Origin: an uncultured Bacilli bacterium
GTDB taxonomy: Bacteria; Bacillota_I; Bacilli_A; RFN20; CAG-631
Length of the DNA: 40,724 bases
NCBI GenBank assembly: GCA_947599835.1
Contig: CANQFQ010000012.1
Location: 1 to 40,724 of the forward strand
Direction of reading: 5' to 3'
Position 1 is the first letter of the stretch; each line of letters begins with the position of its first letter. This document shows, piece by piece, positions 27,432 to 36,465 of this stretch. Made by a program: the position numbers and the translations under genes. A model generated the notes under the pieces. That model had not been told where the DNA came from, did not search any database, and saw only the letters and a program-made list of their open reading frames with translations.

Positions 27432-27458
27432 TTGACAAAAAGTGGGGGGGGTTATAAT
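27432..27458 (+). promoter_or_regulatory. Poly-G promoter of the sipW locus (candidate phase-variable)
   Basis: TTGACA (27432-27437) and TATAAT (27453-27458), both perfect, are separated by 15 bp: AAAAGT, eight G, T. With G10 the spacer would be 17. The layout and flanks match the promoter at 14942, except that the tract is shorter. At G8 the promoter is expected to be weak. Confidence 0.75.
27444..27451 (+). repeat. Homopolymeric G8 tract in promoter spacer
   Basis: Eight consecutive G between two perfect promoter hexamers, in AT-rich DNA. It is the second-longest G run I see in the window. Confidence 0.9.
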
Positions 27459-27507
27459 AAAATCGCATTTTTTTAAAAAATGTGCTTTATTAGGTGGAGA
27501 ATAGAAA

Positions 27508-28581
27508 ATGATATTTGCAGAAACAAAACTGGATGTTGTGGCCCTAGTTGTTTCGATAATCGTTATTTTCTTTATGACGATTATTTTCTTGTCCTTATTT
27601 TTATTAAATAATGCATTAAGGAAAAAAATAATTATCAAAGGGGTAGATGATGAGACTTTTGCTAAACAATTACAAAAAAGTTGTGTCCCATCTGAAAACA
27701 ATCCAAAAACAAAAGATTTTTATCAAAATTATTTAAAAAAACAAACACGAGGACAAAAAGTATTGTCTGTTCTTTCGAATGCTATTTTCGGTGTGTTAAT
27801 AGCAATTCTTTTAGTATGCTTTACTTTTGCTGCTATTTTTAGGGCGAATGGGGATTTAGTTTTTCTTAATGATAAAGCCTATTTAACTGTCATGACTGGT
27901 TCTATGTCTGAAGTGCATTCAGATAATCAAAATTGGTTAAAACAATATGGCTTACTAGATTCTCGTTATCGTATTGAAACTTATTCCTTAATTACCATCG
28001 AAAAAGTAAAAAAACAAGAAGATTTGAAAGTAGGCGATGTTGTTGCCTATCGTGATTCAAATAAAAATGTCATTGTGCATCGTATTGTTTCGATTACAAC
28101 GACGCCAGTAAAAGATAAAAATAGAAGTGCACCCCTCTATTTTCAATTGCGTGGGGATGCTAATAATACCTCTACAGATGATGAAAAGTCCCTTTCTTTC
28201 GATAAAATTTTAGGTAAATATAATGGGCAAAAAAATTTGGGATTAGGCGCAATCGTCGTTTATATTCAATCCAATATTGGCCTTATTGCCATTTGTTTTG
28301 CTGTTTTAATTATTTTCTTTGTAAGTCTATATGAAGATAAATTAATTACCTATTCTAGGCAACGGATGTTTTATGTTGCAAAATTATTAGGTGATGGCGA
28401 ATTTTTGTTTGAAAGTACCGACAAAAAATTGCAGTATGTGAGAAGAGTTCGAGGATATCGAATAGTTCAGTCTGAACAACCATTCGACGATGCATCATTA
28501 CAATATCATCGAAGAATTCAAGGTTTTAGAAAAATAGAAACGAATGATGATCAAAATCATCATGATTATACAAATAAATAA
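27508..28581 (+). CDS. sipW: SipW-like (Sec11-type) signal peptidase I
   Basis: A 357-residue membrane protein with an N-terminal helix (about 8-32), a second (about 90-115), the extracytoplasmic catalytic domain, and a third helix (about 245-268). The catalytic Ser is in MTGSMS (about 130), the His of the Ser-His type is in VIVHRIV (about 190), and the conserved Asp is in RGDANNTSTD (about 215). These features match the SipW/Sec11 branch, which cleaves TasA-type matrix proteins. The cytoplasmic tail (about 270-357) carries two similar LQYxRRxxGxR repeats and is unusual. AGGTGGAG precedes the ATG. The next gene encodes a typical SipW substrate, 24 bases downstream, and the promoter has a poly-G spacer. 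Confidence 0.85.
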   Translation: MIFAETKLDVVALVVSIIVIFFMTIIFLSLFLLNNALRKKIIIKGVDDETFAKQLQKSCVPSENNPKTKDFYQNYLKKQTRGQKVLSVLSNAIFGVLIAILLVCFTFAAIFRANGDLVFLNDKAYLTVMTGSMSEVHSDNQNWLKQYGLLDSRYRIETYSLITIEKVKKQEDLKVGDVVAYRDSNKNVIVHRIVSITTTPVKDKNRSAPLYFQLRGDANNTSTDDEKSLSFDKILGKYNGQKNLGLGAIVVYIQSNIGLIAICFAVLIIFFVSLYEDKLITYSRQRMFYVAKLLGDGEFLFESTDKKLQYVRRVRGYRIVQSEQPFDDASLQYHRRIQGFRKIETNDDQNHHDYTNK

Positions 28582-28605
28582 TTTAATGGATGCGAGGATT
28601 TAGAT

Positions 28606-30145
28606 ATGTACAAGAAAAAAAATGTTACTTTCAGGCCTTGCATTTGTCGCAGTGGCCGTGATTGTTGGTAGTGGTTTTGCAGTATGGAATTTTGAATCCG
28701 GTGATGATGCTTCCAAAGGTATTTATAATATCGGACTTTATGTTACACCTAAAGTAGATACTGTAGGTACGATTTCTACGAATAATGATTATGCTTTAAT
28801 TCTTGACCAAGGTGCTCTTCCTCAATTAACAAAAGAAGAAACCTTAGCCCAAAACAAAGATTATTATAAAAGAGGCATTTATGTAGGAGAATTAAAAAAG
28901 AAAGCTGATGGCGATGGCTTTGAAACTTTACCTACTGGAAGTTATGATTATACGCAAATTCCAACTTTAACGGGTTATTGGATTCAAGAAGCTGAAGATG
29001 CGCAAAATATTGTTGGTGAAAATGTGAACGATATGTCTTTCCAAACCACGATTAAACTTCGTAAAAAAGCCATTGCTAGATATGTTCAAGTAAATACAGA
29101 AGATGGGCTTTATGAAATTGATGAAGCAGCTAGTGCTAAGGATGAATATATCAATTATGTGTATAATTGGGGTAATTTAGGTGATGTTTTGAAAAACGTA
29201 GACGGTCAATATCGAATTACGAAAACTAAAAAAGAATTTTATGACTATGTCAATGAAAACTTTAACAAATCTTCTGAAAATAATGAATGGTTAGAAGCAG
29301 CAAGAGCAGCTGGTTGGGATAGTAATGAAAATGAAGCAATTACCTTTGCTACTGATTTTAACAGTTCTGATACTTTACATACACTTCCCACAGGATTAGA
29401 AGAAAAAGATGTATATAACGTTGCTTCTAAAGATAATGGAGATCATGGTACTGGTTTAACATTACGCCGTCATTATGCATTAAAAACGTATATGCTTTTT
29501 GATAAGAATGAAAATAAGCCCTTGAAATTTTATGGAACGGAACAAAATGCTAAAGACGCTAGAGAATCTGGCTTTGGTGGTGCCACTGAAGAAAATTGTG
29601 TAATTTCGATTGCATATTTTATGTATTATAAAACAGGTTTAGATGATGCTGGTTTAACGCAATTAGAAAATTTCTCAAACGATCAAAAGGCGGATTTCAC
29701 TGAAGTAGTTAGTGCATCTGAAGCATCACTTACAGTAGGTGCAGAAACATTTACAAGTGTCGATTGTTATTATTTCCAATATACATTGGATGTTTCTAAT
29801 TATGGTTCTATTGGCGATAGTAGTGGCCAAAGAAAGTATGAAAATAAAAGATTTTCTTATTATCCATATTCTTATAATAAGAAAGATGAAGGTTATGCTA
29901 CAGCCACAGTTGATGATAAAAAGTTATATGCTTTACTCAATACTGGCGATGATGAAAATATTTATTATCGAAAACCAGTTAATGTAGATGAATATAAGGC
30001 TATGTTAGCAAAATTTGATGAAGATGCTGCAGGAAAAGTCAATCAATTTGTTAACTTAGATGAAAAATTTGCTATTGTTGAATTTGGTTCTAAGTTAATT
30101 ACTTTAGCTTCTGCAGATCGTGGCTTAGAAGGCCCTGGTATGTAA
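28606..30145 (+). CDS. SipW-dependent exported (TasA-like) protein, start interrupted by an A8 frameshift
   Basis: From 28622 the frame encodes 507 residues beginning MLLSGLAFVAVAVIVGSGFAVW, the hydrophobic core and cleavage region of a SipW-cognate signal peptide, followed by a large acidic, Tyr-rich exported domain of unknown family. This frame lacks a ribosome binding site at 28622 and a basic n-region. ATG 28606 has GAGG (28594-28597) at proper spacing and starts MYKKK, but eight A (28615-28622) put it one base out of frame, giving a 21-residue truncated product. With seven A it would read MYKKKMLLSGLAF, a normal signal peptide. Either this copy is switched off, slippage restores the frame, or there is a sequencing error. 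Confidence 0.75.
28615..28622 (+). repeat. A8 tract at the start of the SipW substrate
   Basis: Eight A directly after codons ATG TAC AAG. Loss of one A restores the frame. Runs of this kind also allow transcriptional slippage. Confidence 0.85.
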
Positions 30146-30181
30146 TCATTTCATCGATTTTATTGAAGCTTTTTATAAAAT

Positions 30182-30234
30182 AGAGATGCTGAAAACGCAA
30201 TGTAAAAGTTGAGTAAATCAGCATCTCTTTTTTT
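30182..30234 (+). terminator. Terminator of the sipW operon
   Basis: GAGATGCTGA (30183-30192) and TCAGCATCTC (30218-30227) form a 10-bp stem around a 25-nt loop, followed by seven T. Confidence 0.8.
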
Positions 30235-30269
30235 CGTTTCTTTAAGTTCAAAAAAAGATGAAATAATCA

Positions 30270-30298
30270 TTGACAATAAGGCCTAAAAAGAATAAAAT
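30270..30298 (+). promoter_or_regulatory. Promoter of the pot operon
   Basis: Perfect TTGACA (30270-30275), a 17-bp spacer and TAAAAT (30293-30298). Confidence 0.85.
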
Positions 30299-30307
30299 TT
30301 TGTTGTG

Positions 30308-30330
30308 TTAGTTTATTTTAAGTAAACTAA
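30308..30330 (+). promoter_or_regulatory. Possible operator for the pot regulator
   Basis: TTAGTTTA and TAAACTAA form an 8-bp inverted repeat with a 7-bp centre, just after the -10. Its position near the transcription start suits repression by the cupin-XRE regulator encoded next. Binding is inferred. Confidence 0.5.
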
Positions 30331-30372
30331 AAGTTTATTATTACAAATCTTAAAATAAAAAGAGGGGTGCTT

Positions 30373-30906
30373 ATGAAAATTGGTAAAAAAATTAAACATT
30401 TAAGATCCATTTGTCAATTAACCCAACAAGAATTAGCGGATCGATGTGATTTAACGAAAGGTTTTATTTCGCAATTAGAAAATGATTTAAATAGTCCTTC
30501 TATTGCTACCTTAACCGTGATATTAAATGCATTAGGAAGTAATTTAAAAGAATTTTTTGCAGATGATGATAATGAAAAAGTAGTGTTCACTCATGAAGAT
30601 TATGTGATTACAAATAATCCTAATAGTAAAATTACATGGTTAGTTAGTAATGCACAAAAAAATATCATGGAACCCATTTATCTTGAAATTGAACCACATT
30701 CAAGCTTAACCATGGATATGCCTCATGAGGGCGAAGAATTTGGTTATGTGTTAAAGGGAAAAGTGGTTTTAGTTTTAGGAAATAAGCAATACAAATTGCA
30801 TGCACATGAAAGTTTTTATTATACTGCCAATCGTCCCCATTATTTAAAAAATGATGGTTCGATGAATGCTTGTATTTTATGGATATCCAGTCCACCTAAT
30901 TTTTAA
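30373..30906 (+). CDS. XRE-family regulator with C-terminal cupin domain
   Basis: A 177-residue protein: helix-turn-helix of the XRE type (about 3-60, LTQQELADRCDLTKGFISQLEND) and a cupin domain (about 100-175, EEFGYVLKGKVVLVL...HYLKNDGSMNA). This architecture is common in small-molecule regulators next to transporters, including the PuuR/PotR-like regulators of polyamine genes. It lies about 100 bases before potA, with no promoter between, and likely controls its own operon. ATG 30373 is chosen over GTG 30367, because AGAGGGG (30361-30367) would overlap the latter. The ligand is inferred to be a polyamine. Confidence 0.85.
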   Translation: MKIGKKIKHLRSICQLTQQELADRCDLTKGFISQLENDLNSPSIATLTVILNALGSNLKEFFADDDNEKVVFTHEDYVITNNPNSKITWLVSNAQKNIMEPIYLEIEPHSSLTMDMPHEGEEFGYVLKGKVVLVLGNKQYKLHAHESFYYTANRPHYLKNDGSMNACILWISSPPNF

Positions 30907-31009
30907 AATCAACGCATTCTCATCAAGGATGATTATGCAACAAAATCAACTCTCAAAGAAAGGAGCATAATAAATATTTTTTAAATTTATTTATTAATTA
31001 AGAAGTACA

Positions 31010-32503
31010 ATGGAAAAAGAAAAAATTATTCAATTAATTGATGTATCTAAAAAATATGATGATACACTTGTTGTTGAAAACTTTAATTTATATATTAATA
31101 AGGGGGAATTTGTTACTTTCCTTGGTCCTTCGGGATGTGGAAAGACAACCACCCTTCGTATGATTGCTGGTTTTGAAATGCCAACCAGTGGGAAAATCTT
31201 ATTAAACAATCAAGATATTACACATCTTCCTCCACATAAACGGCCCATCAATACGGTCTTTCAACGTTATGCGTTATTTCCTCATTTAGATGTTTATGAT
31301 AATATCGCTTTTGGTTTAAAATTAAAGAAAGTACCCCATGAAAAAAAGAAAAATAAGATGCGCCACTTGACCAGTGCAGAAATTGATGAAAAAGTAACCA
31401 ATGCTTTAAAAATTGTCGATTTAGAAGAATTTGAAAATAGAGATATTTCAACTTTATCTGGTGGCCAACAACAACGAGTCGCTATTGCTCGAGCAATTGT
31501 AAATGAACCAGAAATATTACTTTTAGATGAACCGCTTGGCGCATTAGATTTAAAAATGCGTAAAGATATGCAATTCGAATTAAAAGAAATGCATAAAAAA
31601 TTAGGAATTACGTTTATCTATGTTACGCATGATCAAGAAGAAGCTTTAACCATGTCTGATACGATTGTTGTCATGAACGATGGAATGATCCAACAAATTG
31701 GTACACCTTCTGATATTTATAATGAACCTGCTAACGCATTTGTGGCTGATTTTATCGGAGAAAGTAATATTTATACAGGAACTATTATTAGTGAAAATAA
31801 GGTTCGCTTTTTGAATCATACCTTTGAATGTGTCGACAAATTTGAAAAGAACGAAAAAGTCGATGTTGTCGTTCGTCCTGAAGATATTAAATTAATTCGT
31901 AAGGATCGTGGAATGGTTAAAGGAACGTTGATTAGCAAAGTATTTAAAGGAGTTCATTATGAATATGTCATGATGATTGGTAAAAATGAAGTCGTGATTC
32001 AAAGTACGCATGATTATGCCATTAATAAAGAAATGGGCATCATCATTGAACCTGATTTAATTCATATTATGCACAAAGAATTTACTTGTAACGTTTATGA
32101 GGGTTATATTAATAAAAATAATCAAGTTTGCTTTGCAAATGGTGAATTTGATTGTGATGTTACCCAATTATATCCACATTCTAGATTAGATGAAGATGGA
32201 TATTTAATCGATGAAAAGGGTCAATCTCATGATTTAGTGGATGTCGATGTAAAAGTTCAAGTGGAATTTAATGATATCGAAATTACCGATAATGCAGAAG
32301 ATGGCGTTGTTGAAGGAGATATCATTCAAATCCTTTATAAAGGAGATCATTATCAAGTGATTATCCGAACGGAAGATGAAGATGATTTTGTGGTGGATAC
32401 AGAATATACCTATAATGAAAATGATCATGTTGGAATTAAGATTGCAAAGGAAAAAATCAAATTAACTTTGAAATCTGAAGGTAATAAGCATGAAAAAGTT
32501 TAG
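31010..32503 (+). CDS. potA: Spermidine/putrescine ABC transporter ATPase with duplicated TOBE-type region
   Basis: A 497-residue ATPase. It has Walker [10 protein letters not shown] (about 43-51), the Q-loop, signature [14 protein letters not shown] (about 150), Walker [12 protein letters not shown] (about 170) and the switch His in [11 protein letters not shown]. It energises polyamine import through PotBC. The usual PotA is about 370 residues. The extra length is mainly a second TOBE-like unit at the C-terminus: both units contain xVxFxNxxFxCD, then GxxxGxxIxxxxKGxHYxxxI, then GIxIxxxxIxx, at about 260-355 and 365-495. An insert with [14 protein letters not shown] lies after the Q-loop. 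The tail overlaps potB by 14 bases. The ribosome binding site is weak (AAGAAG). Confidence 0.93.
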   Translation: MEKEKIIQLIDVSKKYDDTLVVENFNLYINKGEFVTFLGPSGCGKTTTLRMIAGFEMPTSGKILLNNQDITHLPPHKRPINTVFQRYALFPHLDVYDNIAFGLKLKKVPHEKKKNKMRHLTSAEIDEKVTNALKIVDLEEFENRDISTLSGGQQQRVAIARAIVNEPEILLLDEPLGALDLKMRKDMQFELKEMHKKLGITFIYVTHDQEEALTMSDTIVVMNDGMIQQIGTPSDIYNEPANAFVADFIGESNIYTGTIISENKVRFLNHTFECVDKFEKNEKVDVVVRPEDIKLIRKDRGMVKGTLISKVFKGVHYEYVMMIGKNEVVIQSTHDYAINKEMGIIIEPDLIHIMHKEFTCNVYEGYINKNNQVCFANGEFDCDVTQLYPHSRLDEDGYLIDEKGQSHDLVDVDVKVQVEFNDIEITDNAEDGVVEGDIIQILYKGDHYQVIIRTEDEDDFVVDTEYTYNENDHVGIKIAKEKIKLTLKSEGNKHEKV

Positions 32504-33290
32504 ATTTAGTCGGAAACAATTGGTTATTCCTTATGCAGTATTTTTAGTTTTATTTGTTTTACTTCCTTTATTATTAATTATTTATTATGCTTTTACAAAT
32601 AGTGAAGGACACCTCAGTTTTGTTAATTTTATTCAATTCTTTAGAGATCGTACAAAATTGAATACGTTAGCGATTAGTATTGTCATTGGAGCCTTAAATA
32701 CGATTTTATGTTTATTGATTGGTTATCCAATTGCTTATTTACTCGCTAATAAAAAATATAATTCGAATAAAGTGATTGTAATGTTGTTTGTCATGCCAAT
32801 GTGGATTAACTTTGTTTTAAGAACCGCTGCGACGCGTGATTTGTTATCTGCAATTGGAATTAAAGGGGGAACCATGCCTTATATTGCGGTGATGATTGGA
32901 ATGGTTTATAATTATTTGCCTTTTGTCATTTTGCCTTTATACACGACGATGTTAAAAATGGATAAATCGGTAATTGAAGCTGCAAGTGATTTAGGTGCAA
33001 AACCTTATCAAGTATTTATTAAGACGATTATTCCAATGTCCATGCCAGGGGTAATTAGTGCGGCGACAATGGTGTTTATGCCTACGATGTCTTCATTTGT
33101 TATCAGTGATATTTTAGGTGAAAGAAAAATCCAATTACTCGGTAATTTAATTGATTTAAACTTTAATCATAGTTTATGGAATAATGGTTCAACGATTGCA
33201 TTAATCATGTTGATTATTATTGGTATTAGTATGCTACTCACTAAAAATGTGAAAAAAGAACCAACGAGTAGAGGTGGCGGCATATGGTAA
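32490..33290 (+). CDS. potB: Spermidine/putrescine ABC transporter permease PotB
   Basis: A 266-residue inner-membrane permease with about six helices. The EAA loop, [20 protein letters not shown] (about 160-180), docks on PotA. The N-terminal helix has [12 protein letters not shown] and the second [12 protein letters not shown] pattern typical of PotB. Overlaps potA by 14 bases and potC by 7, so translation is coupled. Confidence 0.95.
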   Translation: MKKFRFSRKQLVIPYAVFLVLFVLLPLLLIIYYAFTNSEGHLSFVNFIQFFRDRTKLNTLAISIVIGALNTILCLLIGYPIAYLLANKKYNSNKVIVMLFVMPMWINFVLRTAATRDLLSAIGIKGGTMPYIAVMIGMVYNYLPFVILPLYTTMLKMDKSVIEAASDLGAKPYQVFIKTIIPMSMPGVISAATMVFMPTMSSFVISDILGERKIQLLGNLIDLNFNHSLWNNGSTIALIMLIIIGISMLLTKNVKKEPTSRGGGIW

Positions 33291-34105
33291 AGAAAATTTT
33301 TGCAAAAATTTATATTGGTCTGATTTTACTCATTATGTATGCTCCTATTTTACTTTTAGTGGTCTATAGTTTTAATCATGCGCAATATATTAATTTAAAT
33401 CAACCTTTTGGTCGTTTAACAGGTTCACTGTATATTGATTTATTTAAAAATGAAGAAATTATGACGGCTTTGCTGAATACGGTTTTAATTGCTATTTCAA
33501 GTGCAATAGTTTCTACGATTTTAGGAACGTTAGGTGCCATCGGTATTTTCTATAGTCGAAAAAGAGTCAAGAAAACGATGAGTGCTTTGAATCAAATTCC
33601 AGTTTTAAATGCAGAAATTGTAACCGCCTTATCCCTAACCATTTTATTTGTTAGTTTAAAAAGTATTGGTGTACAATTTAGTTTCTTTACTTTACTTATT
33701 GGGCATGTCGTTCTAACCGTTCCTTTTGTTGTATTAAGTGTCATTCCTAAATTGCAACAAATGGATGTGAATATTTATGAAGCTGCTCTAGATCTAGGTG
33801 CAACGCCTTCAAAAGCTTTAAAAAAGGTCATTTTACCGGAAATTTTACCGGGTATCTTTTCAGGCTTTATGCTGTCTATCACTTTATCTTTAGATGATTA
33901 TATTATTACTGCTTTTACGAAAAGTGATAGTTTTACCACATTAAGTACTTATGTTTATGGTGTTACTGCTAAAGGTCCTTTACCTGCAGAATTAAGAGCT
34001 TTAACGACCCTTATTTTTGTAGGCATTTTAATCGGATTACTCATTTATAATTTTATTATGGCGAAAAGAGCTAAGAAAAATGAAAGGAGGACAAGAAAAG
34101 CATGA
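33284..34105 (+). CDS. potC: Spermidine/putrescine ABC transporter permease PotC
   Basis: A 273-residue permease with about six helices. It has the start IYIGLILLIMYAPILLLVVYSF, the EAALDLGATPSKALKKVILPE docking loop (about 165-185) and the SLDDYIITAF motif, characteristic of PotC. It forms the channel with PotB. The stop overlaps the potD start by 4 bases (ATGA), so all four pot genes are coupled. Nothing unusual seen. Confidence 0.95.
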   Translation: MVKKIFAKIYIGLILLIMYAPILLLVVYSFNHAQYINLNQPFGRLTGSLYIDLFKNEEIMTALLNTVLIAISSAIVSTILGTLGAIGIFYSRKRVKKTMSALNQIPVLNAEIVTALSLTILFVSLKSIGVQFSFFTLLIGHVVLTVPFVVLSVIPKLQQMDVNIYEAALDLGATPSKALKKVILPEILPGIFSGFMLSITLSLDDYIITAFTKSDSFTTLSTYVYGVTAKGPLPAELRALTTLIFVGILIGLLIYNFIMAKRAKKNERRTRKA

Positions 34106-35598
34106 AGAAACCCTTTTGTTTATTAGGTTGTTTATTGGTGACTAGCATTTCCTTGGTAGGATGCAGTAATAAAACGAAACAAGCCGATAATGTGTTAAGA
34201 ATTTATAACTGGCAAGATTATATCTTTGAAGGAGATGACGAAAATCAATCCGTAATTGAACAATTCAAAGAATATTATAAAGAAAATCATGATGGAAAAG
34301 AAATTCAGGTTGAATATTATACTTTCGAAACTAACGAAAACATGTTAAATGTCTTAAATACTGGTAAATCTCAATATGATTTGATCTGTCCATCGGATTA
34401 TACGATTCAAAAGATGATTAAAGAGGGGCTAGTTGAACCGATAATTGATCCACTCACCCCGCAAGATAAAATTGAAGAAGAAATGACTAAGAAATTATCC
34501 AACTATACGAGCATTTCACCTTATATTCGTGAACTATTTGAAACTTCATTAACCAAAAATAAGCAAGGTGAAGATGTTAGTTGGGCAAGTTATTCCATTC
34601 CTTATATGTGGGGGACGATGGGATTCATGTATGATCCTGAACAAGTGAATGAAGAAGATATTCAATCTTGGAGTATTGTTTGGGATAAAAAATATCAATA
34701 TAAAGCAACTTTAAAAGATAGTGTTAGAGATACTTATTGTGCTTGTGTCTTTTATGTTTATCAAGATGAACTCAATGAATTAGCGGCCAAACTAGAATCG
34801 AATGAAATCGATACTAAAGAATATACTGCAAAGATTACAGAAATCATGAATAGAAAAGATAAAACGACCATTCAAAAGGTAGAAAAAGCTTTACAAGAAG
34901 CAAAAGAAAACATTTATGGTTTTGAAGTCGATAGTGGTAAAAGTGATATCGTTACGGGAAAGATTGCAATTAATTTTTGCTGGTCTGGTGATGCTGTTTA
35001 CTCAATGGATACGGCTGAAGAAGAAAATGATACCTATTTAAATTATGTTGTTCCTAAAGAAGGTAGCAATATTTGGTTTGATGGTTGGGTATTAGGAAAA
35101 AATGCGAATAAAGAATTAGCTTATGAATTTCTAAACTTTCTATGTGATCCTAAAATTGCTAGTTTAAATATGAATGAAATCGGTTATACGAGTGCAGTCG
35201 CTGGTCAAGAAATCCTTGAAATGGTTAAGGAATGGTATGAAAGTGAAGAAAGAACAGAAGATAGTCATGCGGTGGATTTATCTTGGTTTTTTGGAAATAC
35301 GGTCGAAGATGGCGATGCGATAATTTATACGGATGAATTAGATAGACAATTTTCAGCACAATATCCTGATTATAATACGGTGATTCGTTGTGCAATTATG
35401 GAAGATTTTGGTAAAGAAAATACAGCCATTCTTGAAATGTGGTCGAGAGCAAAGAGTGAAAATCATTCCTTGTGGGCTTGGATTGTGATCATTATTGGGG
35501 TGGTTGTTTCTATGAGCTTTGTATGTATCTCTAAAGCGAACCGACATGTAAGAACAAAACGTGTGGCATTAAAAAATAAAGCTCATCAAAATAAGTGA
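34102..35598 (+). CDS. potD: Polyamine-binding lipoprotein PotD with extra C-terminal membrane helix
   Basis: A 498-residue substrate-binding protein. The lipobox LVGC gives lipidated Cys21. RIYNWQDYI near residue 33, the YDLICPSDYTIQKMIKEGLVEPI strand, and NFCWSGDAVYSM match PotD/PotF proteins that capture spermidine or putrescine. After the binding domain (about 30-445) there is an unusual addition: a helix LWAWIVIIIGVVVSMSFVCI (about 456-476) and a basic tail (KANRHVRTKRVALKNK). The protein is therefore tethered at both ends. Binding specificity between spermidine, putrescine and others cannot be told. Last gene of the operon, followed directly by a terminator. Confidence 0.92.
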   Translation: MKKPFCLLGCLLVTSISLVGCSNKTKQADNVLRIYNWQDYIFEGDDENQSVIEQFKEYYKENHDGKEIQVEYYTFETNENMLNVLNTGKSQYDLICPSDYTIQKMIKEGLVEPIIDPLTPQDKIEEEMTKKLSNYTSISPYIRELFETSLTKNKQGEDVSWASYSIPYMWGTMGFMYDPEQVNEEDIQSWSIVWDKKYQYKATLKDSVRDTYCACVFYVYQDELNELAAKLESNEIDTKEYTAKITEIMNRKDKTTIQKVEKALQEAKENIYGFEVDSGKSDIVTGKIAINFCWSGDAVYSMDTAEEENDTYLNYVVPKEGSNIWFDGWVLGKNANKELAYEFLNFLCDPKIASLNMNEIGYTSAVAGQEILEMVKEWYESEERTEDSHAVDLSWFFGNTVEDGDAIIYTDELDRQFSAQYPDYNTVIRCAIMEDFGKENTAILEMWSRAKSENHSLWAWIVIIIGVVVSMSFVCISKANRHVRTKRVALKNKAHQNK

Positions 35599-35601
35599 AA
35601 A

Positions 35602-35634
35602 AAAGTGGATTAAACTATGTTTTAATCCATTTTT
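35602..35634 (+). terminator. Terminator of the pot operon
   Basis: AAAGTGGATTAAA pairs with TTTAATCCATTTT (one G-U), 13 bp, with a short loop and following T residues. Confidence 0.9.
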
Positions 35635-35707
35635 CATTAAAAAATCAAAAAATTATTTTTGTATTGCTTTTAAATCTTATTTTTACGTCTTTTTCGATGA
35701 TTTTTTA

Positions 35708-35737
35708 TTTACTTTTAAAAACGGGCTGGTATATAAT
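35708..35737 (+). promoter_or_regulatory. Promoter of ssrA
   Basis: TTTACT (35708-35713), an 18-bp spacer and TATAAT (35732-35737), 18 bases before the mature 5' end. Confidence 0.6.
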
Positions 35738-35754
35738 AAGCATGCAATTATTTT

Positions 35755-36121
35755 GGGGGTGTTTTGGTTTCGACGGGGATAGTTTGGTATGGAGAGCAGT
35801 CGCTTTATCTCGTTATCGATTACAAAACAATATCTGGCAACAGAAATCAAAATTTTGCTTTTGCTGCTTAATTTAAAGCCATCGTCCAATAACGGAAGCA
35901 TAGCCATCACATAAGTCTGGGTCTCTAAGGCTTATGATGGTGTAACAAGAGAGAATAAGTACAAATGATACCTATAAGTTTGTAACGAAAAATACATAGG
36001 TTAGTTTAAGTTAGATTCGTTTACTAATCTTAGCTTAAATGAAAATTGATAGTAAACTAAACTGTAGGGCTCTGTATGGGGCTTTCTTCGGAAGCGAGTT
36101 CGATTCTCGTCACCTCCACCA
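35755..36121 (+). ncRNA. ssrA: tmRNA (ssrA)
   Basis: A 367-nt RNA that rescues stalled ribosomes. The 5' GGGGGTG pairs with the 3' CACCTCC, and the 3' end carries encoded ACCA. The tRNA-like half includes the TTCGATTCTC T-loop near 36099. The 5' segment TTTTGGTTTCGACGGGGATA is typical of tmRNA. The resume codon GGC at 35836-35838 opens the tag GNRNQNFAFAA, stop TAA 35869-35871, preceded by the non-encoded Ala. It resembles the Bacillus tag, which also begins at GGC after ATAACT-like sequence. Pseudoknots were not folded. Followed by a terminator and then a mobile, decayed segment. Confidence 0.97.
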
Positions 36122-36136
36122 TTTTTTTTAAAGAAC

Positions 36137-36188
36137 CAGATTGATACTAAGGCAAACAAGTTTGCAATGGTGTCAGTCTGTTTTATTT
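36137..36188 (+). terminator. Terminator after ssrA
   Basis: CAGATTGATAC and GTGTCAGTCTG (two G-U pairs) with an inner GCAAAC/GTTTGC stem, followed by TTTTATTT. Confidence 0.8.
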
Positions 36189-36232
36189 ATAGAATTTGAT
36201 ATCTAACGTCTATGTGGTTTTAAAGAAAAATA

Positions 36233-36275
36233 GACCCTAGGAAGTGCAAAGTTGCATTTTTCTAGGGTCCTTTTT
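36233..36275 (+). terminator. Second terminator-like hairpin after ssrA
   Basis: GACCCTAG (36233-36240) pairs with CTAGGGTC (36262-36269), with an inner TGCAA/TTGCA stem and five T. No gene lies between it and the ssrA terminator, so it may be a leftover of a lost gene. Confidence 0.75.
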
Positions 36276-36345
36276 GTATACGTCAAAATATCCAATATCG
36301 ACAAAATGAACCAAATGCAAAAGAATGTAGGCAGGAGGTTCGGAC

Positions 36346-36465
36346 ATGGAAAATAATAAATATTTAGAAAAATTTAAACTTGATGTAGAGAAGCCATATC
36401 TGCAAGGACGACAGAAGAAAGAAACTTGCAAAGAATATGGAATAGCAAAATCTACTCTGTGGTAA
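36346..36465 (+). pseudogene. IS3-family transposase orfA remnant
   Basis: ATG 36346 with AGGAGG upstream opens 39 codons with the start pattern MENNKYLEKFKLDV, then YLQGRQKKETCKEYGIAKSTLW, then TAA. This is the N-terminal helix-turn-helix of IS3-type OrfA, cut off by a stop. No orfB was found. It shows that an insertion sequence once stood just after ssrA. The family call rests on a short match. Confidence 0.55.

Noticed and set aside
27267-27701. 144-codon minus-strand frame
   Set aside because: It is a shadow running across the CotF-like end, the poly-G promoter and the start of sipW; it has poor composition and no family.
35595-35876. 93-codon open frame on the plus strand
   Set aside because: It runs through the pot terminator and into the tmRNA 5' domain and tag. 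No ribosome binding site and no protein family.
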